NCBI RefSeq assembly: GCF_023053635.1
Contig: NC_086178.1
Span: 92,116,226-92,180,225 of the forward strand
Direction of reading: 5' to 3'
Length of the DNA stretch: 64,000 nt
Origin: Elgaria multicarinata webbii
Taxonomy: Eukaryota > Chordata > Lepidosauria > Squamata > Anguidae
Of this stretch, positions 56,801 through 64,000 are shown piece after piece. Under the pieces are notes generated by a model. That model was not told the origin of the DNA, did not search any database, and saw only the letters and a program-made list of their open reading frames with translations. Positions within the stretch are counted from its first letter, which is position 1. Each line of letters starts with the position of its first letter. The position numbers and the translations under genes were made by a program.

Positions 56801-57075
56801 TGCAGGACACGGAATAACGGGCTCAAGTTAAAGGAAGCCAGATTCCGGCTGGACATCAGGAAAAACTTCCTGACTGTTAGAGCAGTGCGACAATGGAATC
56901 AGCTACCTAGGGAGGTTGTGGGCTCTCCCACACTAGAGGCATTCAAGAGGCAGCTGGACAACCATCTGTCAGGGATGCTTTAGGGTGGATTCCTGCATTG
57001 AGCAGGGGGTTGGACTCGATGGCCTTGTAGGCCCCTTCCAACTCTGCTATTCTATGATTCTATGATTCTATGGAT
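53890..57075 (+). mobile_element. CR1 LINE, 5'-truncated, intact ORF2 and 3' tail
   Basis: Upstream of ORF2, about 200 bp (from about 53890, CTTCATCAGGAGGGCTTTAA at 54050) look like CR1 spacer/ORF1-end sequence. No ORF1 is present, so the copy is 5'-truncated; its exact left end cannot be fixed by eye. After the ORF2 stop, a short UTR with GGTTGGACTCGATGGCCTTG leads to the hallmark CR1 end, repeats of ATTCTATG (57043-57072). The element is in the sense orientation of CDH23, in the middle of intron 2. Confidence 0.88.
54086..56983 (+). CDS. CR1 retrotransposon ORF2 protein (endonuclease + reverse transcriptase), intact
   Basis: 965 codons without a break. Residues ~45-260 form an APE-type endonuclease: TNAQS (50-54), catalytic ITETWW with E78, YYRPPN (152-157), VVMGDFNYPD with D184/N186, and GESDH with D252/H253. 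Residues ~480-790 form the reverse transcriptase: KSPGPDELHP, VVPIFKKGKK, NYRPVSLTS, YLDFSKAFDKVPHD with D613, SGVPQGSVLGPVLFNIFIND, and the catalytic KFADDTKL with D701/D702. The C-terminus has ARKANAILGC, RPHLEYCVQFWAP and VRQWNQLPREVV, as in CR1. The enzyme nicks target DNA and copies its own RNA at the nick. Length and motifs suggest a functional product, though start-codon choice and activity are unproved. It is not a host gene. Confidence 0.92.
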   Translation: MGDVNFEATMDEGQCTTVQRTAPTVSQNSVCNKVGTKPDYKTHGLRCLYTNAQSMGNKQNELELLLHEGKYDLIGITETWWDDSHDWNIAIEGYNLFKKNRRNRKGGGVALYVKNTYPCTEIQADEIGSPVESVWIKINGARNKKNMIIGVYYRPPNQGEDEDETFEKQITSVSRKCDVVVMGDFNYPDICWETITAKSGPSKKFLTCMGDNFLLQKVVEGTRGSAILDLLLTNRDDLVDKVAVTGTLGESDHVILEFLIMKETKVERSHTRTLDFRKADFNKLRTIISKVLWQGSLKRKGVQDGWEYLKNEILKAQLQTIPTRRKDRRQQRKPMWLHKKLIDELKTKRDTYRNWKEGQATKEEYRQVAQKCRNGVRKAKAVNELRLARDAKSNKKAFFRYVSSKRQRKEMVVQLLNEDGKLITDDKEKAEVLNSYFASVFSQKRVYDPPGKSEAEVEGAGLQFEIDKQMVKEHLISLNEFKSPGPDELHPRVMKELAEELSEPLSIIFAKSWKTGEVPDDWRRANVVPIFKKGKKEEPGNYRPVSLTSIPGKILEQIIKKSICKHLEINAVITRSQHGFVMNKSCQTNLISFFDRITSLVDCENAVDVIYLDFSKAFDKVPHDILINKLAKSGLDGTTIRWIHSWLQNRTQRVLINGTFSNWGEATSGVPQGSVLGPVLFNIFINDLDEEVQGTLIKFADDTKLGGIANTLEDRNKLQSDLDRLECWAENNRMKFNRDKCQVLHLGNRNQMHSYKMGDTWLSNTTNEKDLGIVVDHKLNMSQQCDMAARKANAILGCINRSIPSKSREVLVPLYSALVRPHLEYCVQFWAPQFKKDADKLERVQKRATRMIRGLETKPYEERLKELGMFSLEKRRLRGDMIALFKYLKGCHTEEGQDLFSILPECRTRNNGLKLKEARFRLDIRKNFLTVRAVRQWNQLPREVVGSPTLEAFKRQLDNHLSGML

Positions 57076-57944
57076 GGGGATGAGAAAAGGAGGGAGGAAT
57101 CCAGACAGAGATGTGAGGACAAGCAAGTGATACATTTTCGAAGGAGTCATCTCAAGCGTACCTGAGTTGTTGATATATGTACTAGATATCATCAATATAT
57201 ATGAATAATGACAACTTTTGATCAAGTGTCAGGAGCAAATTGCAATCCATCTAGACTTTAACCATATCCCATTTCGATCTTTAACTATATAATATAAAAT
57301 TATAGATATAGATCTTTGCTTGATGCCAATAAATGTTGCTTTTATCTCCTTTTATGAAACGTATTTAGATCCACTAACCCCAAATATTTAAATGATTTAT
57401 AACATGTGTATCAAGATATCATACATTGTTTTTAAAATACGGTTTCCCAAACACCATAATCTGTAGACAATGGATTCTTCTTACAGTACAACACAAATTT
57501 TAAGTACAAGTGATGACAATGTGATGTTAATTTTTTTACTCCCCCCCCCTCTTTTTTGTTGTTAAAATAAGTGAGGGAAGCATTCAGTGACTGGTGCTAT
57601 GTTTGTATACCACTTCTCAAAACAGAGAAGTTAGAAGGAAAATTAAACCAGTTAATTCCAAATTACAAGGCCTCTGCTGGGGTTTAATATCAAGTGTGGG
57701 TTATCTTGTTGGGGTTTAAGATCAAGTGTGGCTTTTCTTGGAGGTGGGAATTCATCTCTTCATGCTTTGATAACTTGTAGAAGGTACAATTTCAACAGTA
57801 TACAGTAATTTGGATGCATTAATTCTGGATTATGTCTGCATATCTTCTTATACACCTTGTTCAGTGTTTTGGTACATATGTGAAAATATGGGAAAACATC
57901 TAGGAACAGACACGGCAGTTGGATTACAGATGTCAACACATTGA
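57076..57944. other. intronic; small tandem duplication, otherwise unassigned
   Basis: At 57675-57743 a ~34-bp unit (TGGGGTTTAATATCAAGTGT... / TGGGGTTTAAGATCAAGTGT...) occurs twice in tandem. No other feature was found. Confidence 0.5.
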
Positions 57945-58060
57945 TTGATTTATTTAAAACATTGGTATCCCGCCCTATATCATAAAGATCTCAGGGCGGC
58001 ATACAGATAAAAGCATACAATATAAAACAATAAATATGCACAGTTAAAAATAAATTAAAA
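57945..58060 (-). mobile_element. L2-like LINE tail (GGCGGGATAC type)
   Basis: GATTTATTTAAAACATTGGT, ATCCCGCCCTATATCATAAA, CTCAGGGCGGCATACAGATA, then A-rich UTR. Confidence 0.6.
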
Positions 58061-58098
58061 CATGACACAAATGCATTTCTATAGCATTTGTGTCATGT
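58060..58098. repeat. perfect 15-bp hairpin
   Basis: ACATGACACAAATGC (58060-58074) and GCATTTGTGTCATGT (58084-58098) with a 9-nt loop, abutting the LINE tail. Confidence 0.8.
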
Positions 58099-58904
58099 GT
58101 TGACATATGGAATTCAGCCATGGAGGCTAAACAGACTTTCAATTTACTAATCCTCTATCAAGTTGCTATGTAGGTATGCCTTTACTGGATGTACACCAGT
58201 ATCTTTATTGTGACTTGCCATTGTGCTGCTGCATCTTATGAGCATTTATTCAGAAGTAAATTCCACTGTGTTCAAGGAAGCTTGTGTCCAAGTCATTGTA
58301 CACAGATTGTCTACCTTGCCATTGAACACTCTGTTAAAGATTGAGAGCCAACAGGTAACTTCAGTAGAAAAGGGAAGTGTAAACATCCATTTTTCTAGTG
58401 TTGGCTGTTGTGTTGCAAGAACGTCTTCCACCTCTTGGGATGGCACTAATGGATTTTCCAAGATGTCTAGGCCGACATTGATTGGGAAAAGCTCCTTTTG
58501 AATCTGCGAAACTAATTCTGGATGTCTGGGGAGCACATTTCTCACTATACTGTCAAAATACCCTTTATTGTTCTAGTGTCCAATAAGCTTTCAGGTGTTC
58601 TAGTGGTGGTGGTTTGCAGTCAGAACTGGGCACCTGCTTTATAGGTGAGCCAGAAACCAAATCTTGCAGAAACAAGATGCAAAATATTTCTGACAGATCA
58701 ATTAAAAACCCTATTTCCCTTGTTCAATATGTCTGGCAGCTAAAGTGATCTCTTAATAAGAGACAGTGCTGGCTACTCTAACACTGGCTGGGAACCAAAG
58801 TAAACCCATCTGTCATATGTGTTACATTCTGTATTTATACCCTTTCAGAAACTCACTAGGTCTCCTGCTACCACAATTGTGCTATTTTTCAGTCTGCTTC
58901 CCAA
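58099..58904. other. intronic, mostly unassigned
   Basis: A worn TTACTTCTGAGTA-type unit is possible at 58243-58277 (TTCAGAAGTAAATTCCACTG). Overlapping 92- and 99-codon frames (58223-58545) lack motifs. Confidence 0.4.
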
Positions 58905-59700
58905 GTAGTGTGGGCTAATGGATAAACCATTGGTCTCTTGGATTTCAGAGTCATGAGCCTAATCTACACCTACAGCCCTTTCGCAATGGAGGAAGGATAA
59001 TTGCGAGGTTTCCCACTTCTGCGATCGTCCCGCAAGTAAAGGAGAACCATTGTGGGAGGACATGTGTCATGTAACGGCAGTTCCGAATGTGTATCGGGAG
59101 AAGTGGGTGGGACTGGACAGATGGGTTTGGGGCAAGGATTTTTTTTAATATCTCCTCCAAGATGCGCATCAGCGCAGACACACAACAACGCAGGGTGGTG
59201 GTCATGTGTCAAAAATGCACTCCTGTGCATCAATATGTTTGTGTAAAAAAGAAGAGGAAACACTTGGCAATGAAACACGCCGATCCCATGCACACGCCCC
59301 TGACAGTAGATTGGCTGTTCGCTGTGTCAGGAGCTTGTGCCAAACAGCAGCAGCTGTGTGAAGCGGGGGCACACTGGCTATGGACTTTGCGATTGTAGCC
59401 AGAGAGCCGGAAAAGCCGCTACAAATTCAGTCAGCAATATTCCTGAATAACTGCGCGGTTGACCCGAGATCACCGCAGGAGTAGGTGAATGTCATGTGGC
59501 CTGGTAGGGATGACTTTGATATAACCCCTGAATAAACAGCTGATGTAGACATAGCTTTGGTTTTGCTTTCCCCAAATCTACCATGCATCAACTTGCATGC
59601 TGTTTTGCAAAATACTACCTCTCAGTCTGTTCCCCATTTCTGAAATGGTAATAACAGTGACTTCCTCATAAGATTATTATTAAGGATGACTGTGTTAAAG
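58905..59700 (+). mobile_element. MIR-like SINE split by a CTACACC-ended MITE
   Basis: The tRNA-like head lies at 58905-58960 (GTGGGCTAATGGATAAACCA, TTGGTCTC...). The core/tail lies at 59617-59700 (CTCAGTCTGTTCCCCATTTC, TGAAATGGTAATAACAGTGA, CCTCATAAGATTATTATTAA). The stretch between them is mostly the MITE of the next entry. The order of blocks matches one old SINE opened by a later insertion. Confidence 0.5.
58966..59556. mobile_element. MITE, CTACACC-ended, ~590 bp
   Basis: The left end AATCTACACCTACAGCCC and the right end CAGCTGATGTAGACATAGC are approximate inverted repeats. The interior is locally CpG-rich (GCGATCGTCCCGC, CCGCAGGAG, GCGCGGTTGACCCGAGATCA), unlike the flanks. It has no coding capacity that I recognise. 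Confidence 0.5.
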
Positions 59701-60380
59701 AAAAGTTACTTGTTCTGAAACACCATGGTTAGAGCAAAAAATCCTAATGGTACTGATAATAAATAGAGACTATCATTTTACAAACTTTCACAGTGCCCAG
59801 AATTGTTTGTTCTAAACTCTCTGAATAAATGGGCTCTACTGTTAGGGTGTGGCTGACAGTTGCTGTTCAAGAGGCAGGCAGACATGTGTACTTGTATTTA
59901 CTCACTTGAGCTAAATGAACAGGCAACTGAAATAAGTGAGCCTCATTATTAAAGGCGAAAGAAGGAATGCTTTGGTGGAATTAAGGCTGACGAGGCAAAA
60001 CGTTCAGCGCCATGGGAACAACATGAGGTATTAATCTTGTGCTATAACAATAATTGCCATCTCTTATTCCCCTGCACAGCCTGCCACCCCCATGCAACAA
60101 AAGGAAAATAATAATTTTAAAAGGAACAGTCATTTGTCTTTGGGAAGATCTATGTATTGTATTTGCAGCAATAAAAGCTTAGAGGCTTGAGATCATGGCT
60201 GGTGGCAAAGGTGGGTCTAAAGCCCTTTCTGAAAGTGTGCCACATAAGGGTGTGTTGTTACCCCAGACTTCAACATTTTTCTTTTTACTAGATGTTTAGT
60301 CATGTGGTGGAGTTGGATAGCAAGGGTTATGCAAACATCTGAATGTTTAAAACTCCATCTAAAAACACAAGTGAGGCATT
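59701..60380. other. intronic, nothing recognised
   Basis: No element or exon seen. Confidence 0.45.
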
Positions 60381-60727
60381 GGGCTCATCTACACCAAGCA
60401 GCATATTCCACTATGAAAGTAGTATATAAAAGGCAGGAGCCACACTACTGCTTTATAGTGGTAATGAAGCGCACTGCAGGATCTACACTACTGTTTTTTA
60501 GTGGTACTGAACTGCACTGACAACTGTTGGGGCCCATGACACGTCTACACCAAGCAGGATATAACACTATGACAGTGGTATGAAAGCAGTATATGATATG
60601 TGTCATGGGCCCCAACCATTATCAGTGCACTTGAATACTGCTACAAAGCAGTAGTGTGCCTCCTGCCTTTTATATGCCACTTTCATACTGCTTTCGTAGT
60701 GGAATATCCTGCTTGGTGTAGATGAGC

Positions 60728-60729
<2 letters not shown>
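60381..60729. mobile_element. palindromic MITE, CTACACCAAGCAGGATAT family, copy 3
   Basis: The left end GGGCTCATCTACACCAAGCA and the right end TGCTTGGTGTAGATGAGCCC are exact inverted repeats of 20 bp. Inner arms repeat GTATATAAAAGGCAGGAGCC and its inverse. It is the most complete copy, and its right end abuts a (GT)n run. Confidence 0.87.

Positions 60730-60766
<37 letters not shown>
60730..60766. repeat. (GT)n microsatellite
   Basis: About 18 GT units directly at the border of the MITE. Confidence 0.95.
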
Positions 60767-60767
<1 letters not shown>

Positions 60768-61320
60768 CATGCTTGCATGTACAAATATAAAGAGAGGGGT
60801 GGTGGAAAGAGGGAGAGATGTAAAGAAGTTCTGAATCCACTAAAGAGTCTCTGGATCCACTATGGATCCAGTCAGTCTTAAGTTAAAATATATCAGATAG
60901 ACTATCTCTCAATGTATCTATCTGCAGAATAATTTCAAAATCTATTTAGAGCTGAACATTTCAGTTTCCACCTTAATCAGTAGCTGTAATGTTAAATAAA
61001 ATTCTATTACCCATCACTGCTCATGTCCTAAATAGTAAAATCTCCACTAACTTTATTTGGAAATATCTCAGGTTACTTGATGAATGAATGAGTGGAAAAC
61101 AACCTTTCCTGTTCACAAAGCTCTTTCCTTGCCTGAAATGCTACTAAGTGCATGCAGGTAGTGCCATCAATGTGCAGTTCAACACACCCCTGGAAATTGT
61201 TGTTCACAGTCCCAGCTGTGGCAGATTACCTCTTGATAATTCCATATCCACATCCCAATGCCAAAACAAAGAGACTTGGGAACAAGAAAGGGCTTTGTGC
61301 CTGGATGAGGAGCAGCAAAC
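60767..61320. other. intronic, nothing recognised
   Basis: No element or exon seen. Confidence 0.45.
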
Positions 61321-61323
61321 ACC

Positions 61324-61352
61324 TGTTGTTGTTGTTGTTGTTGTTGTTGTTG
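61324..61352. repeat. (GTT)n microsatellite
   Basis: About 10 GTT units, giving false poly-Val/Leu/Gln frames on both strands. Confidence 0.95.
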
Positions 61353-62315
61353 CAAGAACCAATTGAGAGAACTGGCCTGGTCCAAAGATAAGAGAGAAGA
61401 TCCTCATTAAGCAAAGTACTCCTTGGTTGGTTGGCCTGGTCATGTAACTTTTAGTAATCATCAAGGGTTTCAGAGAGAGGAACTAAAGAACTTAAAACAC
61501 TTTTTGCAAGTGCCTACAAGAAAGCTAGTTTTGGGTACTTGGCTGGTCTACTGAATGTTGGCATTGCATGCTCAGAATAGCGTTTTACATTCAGAGCTGG
61601 AGAAGAACTTCCTATGGAAACTGCATTTGATTTGGAATACATCTTAGCATTATGATCTGGACAAATTAGTATTTCAAACCAGGCAATTATGAACTTTACT
61701 AATACTGCTAGTCATAAACGGTATGGTACTTGTAATCCGTGTCTGTGACATGCTCTCAGCCCCATTCCATGCCACAGTCATGATAGCAATGAACACACTA
61801 TTTTGAGGAAACTTCCCATTTCCCCAATATTTCACTCGGAGTACATGGAAAATGTACAATGCCTCCAACAGAAACATTATTTTCAGGGAAGATATGTGGC
61901 CCATGTGTACAACAAGGGAGAAATGTGTGAATTTGTTAATTTAAAAAATCCTTCGTATGGAAAGACTCTTAAGTATTTATGCATCCTGGACAGGAATGCC
62001 ACCCATTGTACCATCTCATTTCTCATGGCACTTCACTACTTCTCTTCTGGCTTACACCCACCGAAGTCCAGGATCCTCTCGCCCTTTCTGTTTTAGCACT
62101 GGACCAATTAGCTGTGTCTTGAATAAAATGAGGGATACGTGCTTTTCAGTAGCTCAGCTGAGTCTAGATATTGCTTTCGTGATGCAAAGAGCTCCCTTTT
62201 TGCCCATTGCAACCCAGCTATTTTGCTCAGAGCTGTACTCTTAACAAAATGTTAATACTCTCAATATATACACGACTTCACTAATAAAGTCTTTTACCTT
62301 TCCCAACTTTTCCAG
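61353..62315. other. intronic, nothing recognised up to CDH23 exon 3
   Basis: No repeat is identified. The region could hold regulatory sequence but nothing identifies it by eye. Confidence 0.4.
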
Positions 62316-62393
62316 GCCTGAGCAATCGATTGCCGTACTTCATAAATTATTTCTTCGACACATACCTGTTGATCAATGAAGATACTCCAGTGG
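62316..62393 (+). CDS. CDH23: cadherin-23 exon 3: start of cadherin repeat EC1
   Basis: Acceptor CCCAACTTTTCCAG|GC, donor GTGG|GTAAGT. The 78-nt exon is phase 1 at both ends and completes Gly23, then encodes residues 24-48 plus one base of Gly49. The protein reads LSNRLPYFINYFFDTYLLIN followed by EDTPV(G). Human CDH23 here has QVNRLPFFTNHFFDTYLLIS and EDTPVG (from memory), so 20 of 26 residues agree. Asn3 and Arg4 of the mature protein, part of the extra calcium site at the cadherin-23 tip, and Glu21 (calcium-binding EDTPVG turn) are kept. EC1 makes the tip-link handshake with protocadherin-15. The next exon, carrying the rest of EC1, is not in the window. Confidence 0.95.
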
Positions 62394-64000
62394 GTAAGTG
62401 CATTAAGCTTTGTGTTTAATGAGTAAAACGGTGTTTTTGCATCCAGCTGCCTTTGGGAGAGGGGGAAAGTCAGAATGGCAACTCAGCATGTTGATTTTAA
62501 AGGAGCTGCCTATGAAAGGAAAACAGATCTTCTAGAGCACTGAACATTTCACTTTGGTTGCTTTCAGAAGGCTGATAAACTGAAACCAACAGCCTCATCA
62601 AACATAATGTCTATGATTTGATTAAAAGGGAGTTAGACTAGGTACAATGTGAACAGGGCTGTGATATCCCAATTTTTTAAAAAAAAGACCGATGCAAAGG
62701 GAATACTAGGATGTATTTGCTTATTCCTGTTCCATCATTCAAGCTCGTGTATTTTGGAAAGTTTTTTTTTCTTTCAAGAAAGAAGTGCTGTGGCCACTGT
62801 GTGTGTGTGTGTGGCTTTAATTGTGGCCTTGGCAAAATATTTCAGGGTTTGATTGGCAGATGTAGCTTTTATTTATTTATTTTGTCGGTGATCACTTTTG
62901 GTAAACGTAGAAATCGATTGGGCCTTTCTCTGCTTCTTTCCAGACTCTCAGTCCATTAAACCTGTGCTCTTCAATCAGGGCCTCTGGATGGCTTGTAATG
63001 CTGTTCAAATTGATTGTAAGCCCTGTGTGTGCACAAACATGGAGTCGTAAGCATGATGGGCTGCTCTTTCTGTTCAAGCTAATAGCTGTGATCTTATCAG
63101 GGTCCCAACAGCAGAGCCCTCTATTTTCTTGCATATGGCTCCTCTCCTTCAATTTATACTTACAGCACACTACTGTCAATTCGTGCATCTTTAGGGAAAG
63201 GATGTTAGATGAAGGTGTGCGTGTGTATGTGTGTGTATCTATCTATCTATATTATGGGATACTTAAGAGTTCCTTTTATGAAAAGATTAAAGTTGATTTT
63301 GTTAGTAAGAATAGGTTTCTATAGCTCCAGTAACGCTTAGATCCCTCAAAACAGGCCTAGTACATTATTAGGATTATAAGAATTTTATGATGGATTGAAT
63401 TTCTAATGTCAAATTTTTAATGTAAAAAACCTGTGTGCTCTGGTAGCCCTTATGTCTTATTTCAGGTGTCTGTAGAATGGCCTCCTTGAAACTCAGGCAT
63501 GAATCCTTTAAATCCCCTGTTACAGGGTAGATGAGGTAACTACAACTTCTCACACCTTTCCTCCCCAACAGCCCTGTTTGTCTGCCCCCTCTCTTACCTG
63601 ATATGCTAAAAAGGACTATCAGCACATAAGAGAGGGGGGCATTAAACAAGAAAGAGGAACCACTGTGACCCCATCTAATGAAGAGTTTGTTCATGCTCAG
63701 AGGGCCACTTCAAGCATGCATAATCAACTTCTGCAAGTTCTAATGATTTAGTCTTCCCTCTATCAATTTAAGTCTTCATTATTTTTGTCTACATTACTTG
63801 AATGATGATTCAAGTAAAGTCATGGAAACCAGTGTAGCTGTTGAAATGTTTGGGTTCATTCAAAAAATCACCTGTCTCAAAGCGATGCTAAAATCAAAAA
63901 CATTAATACTGCAATCCTATAGATGGTTACCATTGAATAGAGTAGGACTTTAAATCTGAGTAAACATGCTTTAAGGTATTTTGTATTATCATATTATAAT
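62394..64000 (+). other. CDH23: CDH23 intron 3 (incomplete)
   Basis: It begins GTAAGT and runs off the window. Minor (GT)n runs lie at about 62799-62812 and 63217-63236, next to a (CTAT)n patch at 63238-63251. A worn TTACTTCTGAGTA-type unit lies at about 63905-63972. No exon was found. Confidence 0.7.

Larger units (their letters stand above)
42722..62315 (+). other. CDH23: CDH23 intron 2
   Basis: GTGAGT at the start and TACCTTTCCCAACTTTTCCAG at the end. It is 19.6 kb and phase 1. It holds an intact CR1 ORF2, several MITEs and LINE pieces; no further CDH23 exon is expected or seen inside. Confidence 0.8.

Noticed and set aside
1-64000. Retroviral or LTR elements, Polintons, CRISPR arrays, bacterial-type operons
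   Set aside because: I saw no paired LTRs, no gag/pol/env or capsid motifs, and no regular repeat-spacer arrays. The only RT coding sequences are LINE-type.
62711-64000. The next CDH23 exon (rest of EC1) near the right edge
   Set aside because: No stretch after the donor at 62394 encodes the expected EC1 continuation (an AQDMDNDPL-like calcium motif), so it lies outside the window.

Overview
The window is vertebrate nuclear DNA, most probably from a squamate reptile (lizard or snake). It is AT-rich and intron-poor in coding sequence. It carries one sharp CpG island and is full of the repeat types common in squamates: CR1/L3, L2 and L1 LINE pieces, a Sauria-type tRNA SINE, other tRNA-derived SINEs, and many palindromic non-autonomous DNA transposons. 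No bacterial, CRISPR, operon or recognisable retroviral features were seen.

The only host gene I can support is the 5' end of CDH23 (cadherin-23, the tip-link cadherin of hair cells), on the + strand. Two short exons identify it. Exon 2 (42650-42721) carries the start codon and signal peptide. Exon 3 (62316-62393) encodes the first 26 residues of cadherin repeat EC1, including NRLPYFINYFFDTYLL. Human CDH23 has NRLPFFTNHFFDTYLL at the same place. The coding parts are 67 and 78 nt, both junctions are phase 1, and the residue count to Gly49 matches the human protein as I remember it. A CpG island at about 8.04-9.31 kb ends in a good splice donor (9040/9041) and is the likely promoter and non-coding exon 1. 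That link is inference. The rest of the gene lies beyond the right edge.

Layout: 1-8.0 kb is upstream intergenic DNA with L2, L3/CR1 and L1 fragments and several MITEs. 8.0-9.3 kb is the CpG island/exon 1, with GCC runs and two upstream ORFs. 9.04-42.65 kb is intron 1 (33.6 kb). 42.72-62.32 kb is intron 2 (19.6 kb). 62.39-64.0 kb is the start of intron 3. Intron 2 contains the one intact mobile-element gene: a CR1 LINE with an unbroken 965-codon ORF2 (54086-56983), in the same sense as CDH23, with the typical 8-bp tail repeat.

The most notable unexplained structure is the abundance of palindromic elements. There are two ~320-bp near-perfect hairpins with different flanking direct repeats, a hairpin with 64-bp perfect arms whose loop copies part of a neighbouring element, and three copies of a 'CTACACC'-ended family. 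A short semi-palindromic unit (core CTTACTTCTGAGTAGACATG) recurs at least a dozen times and is densest just downstream of the CpG island. I found no convincing new gene system. The interest lies in the regulatory 5' end of CDH23 and in the repeat biology.
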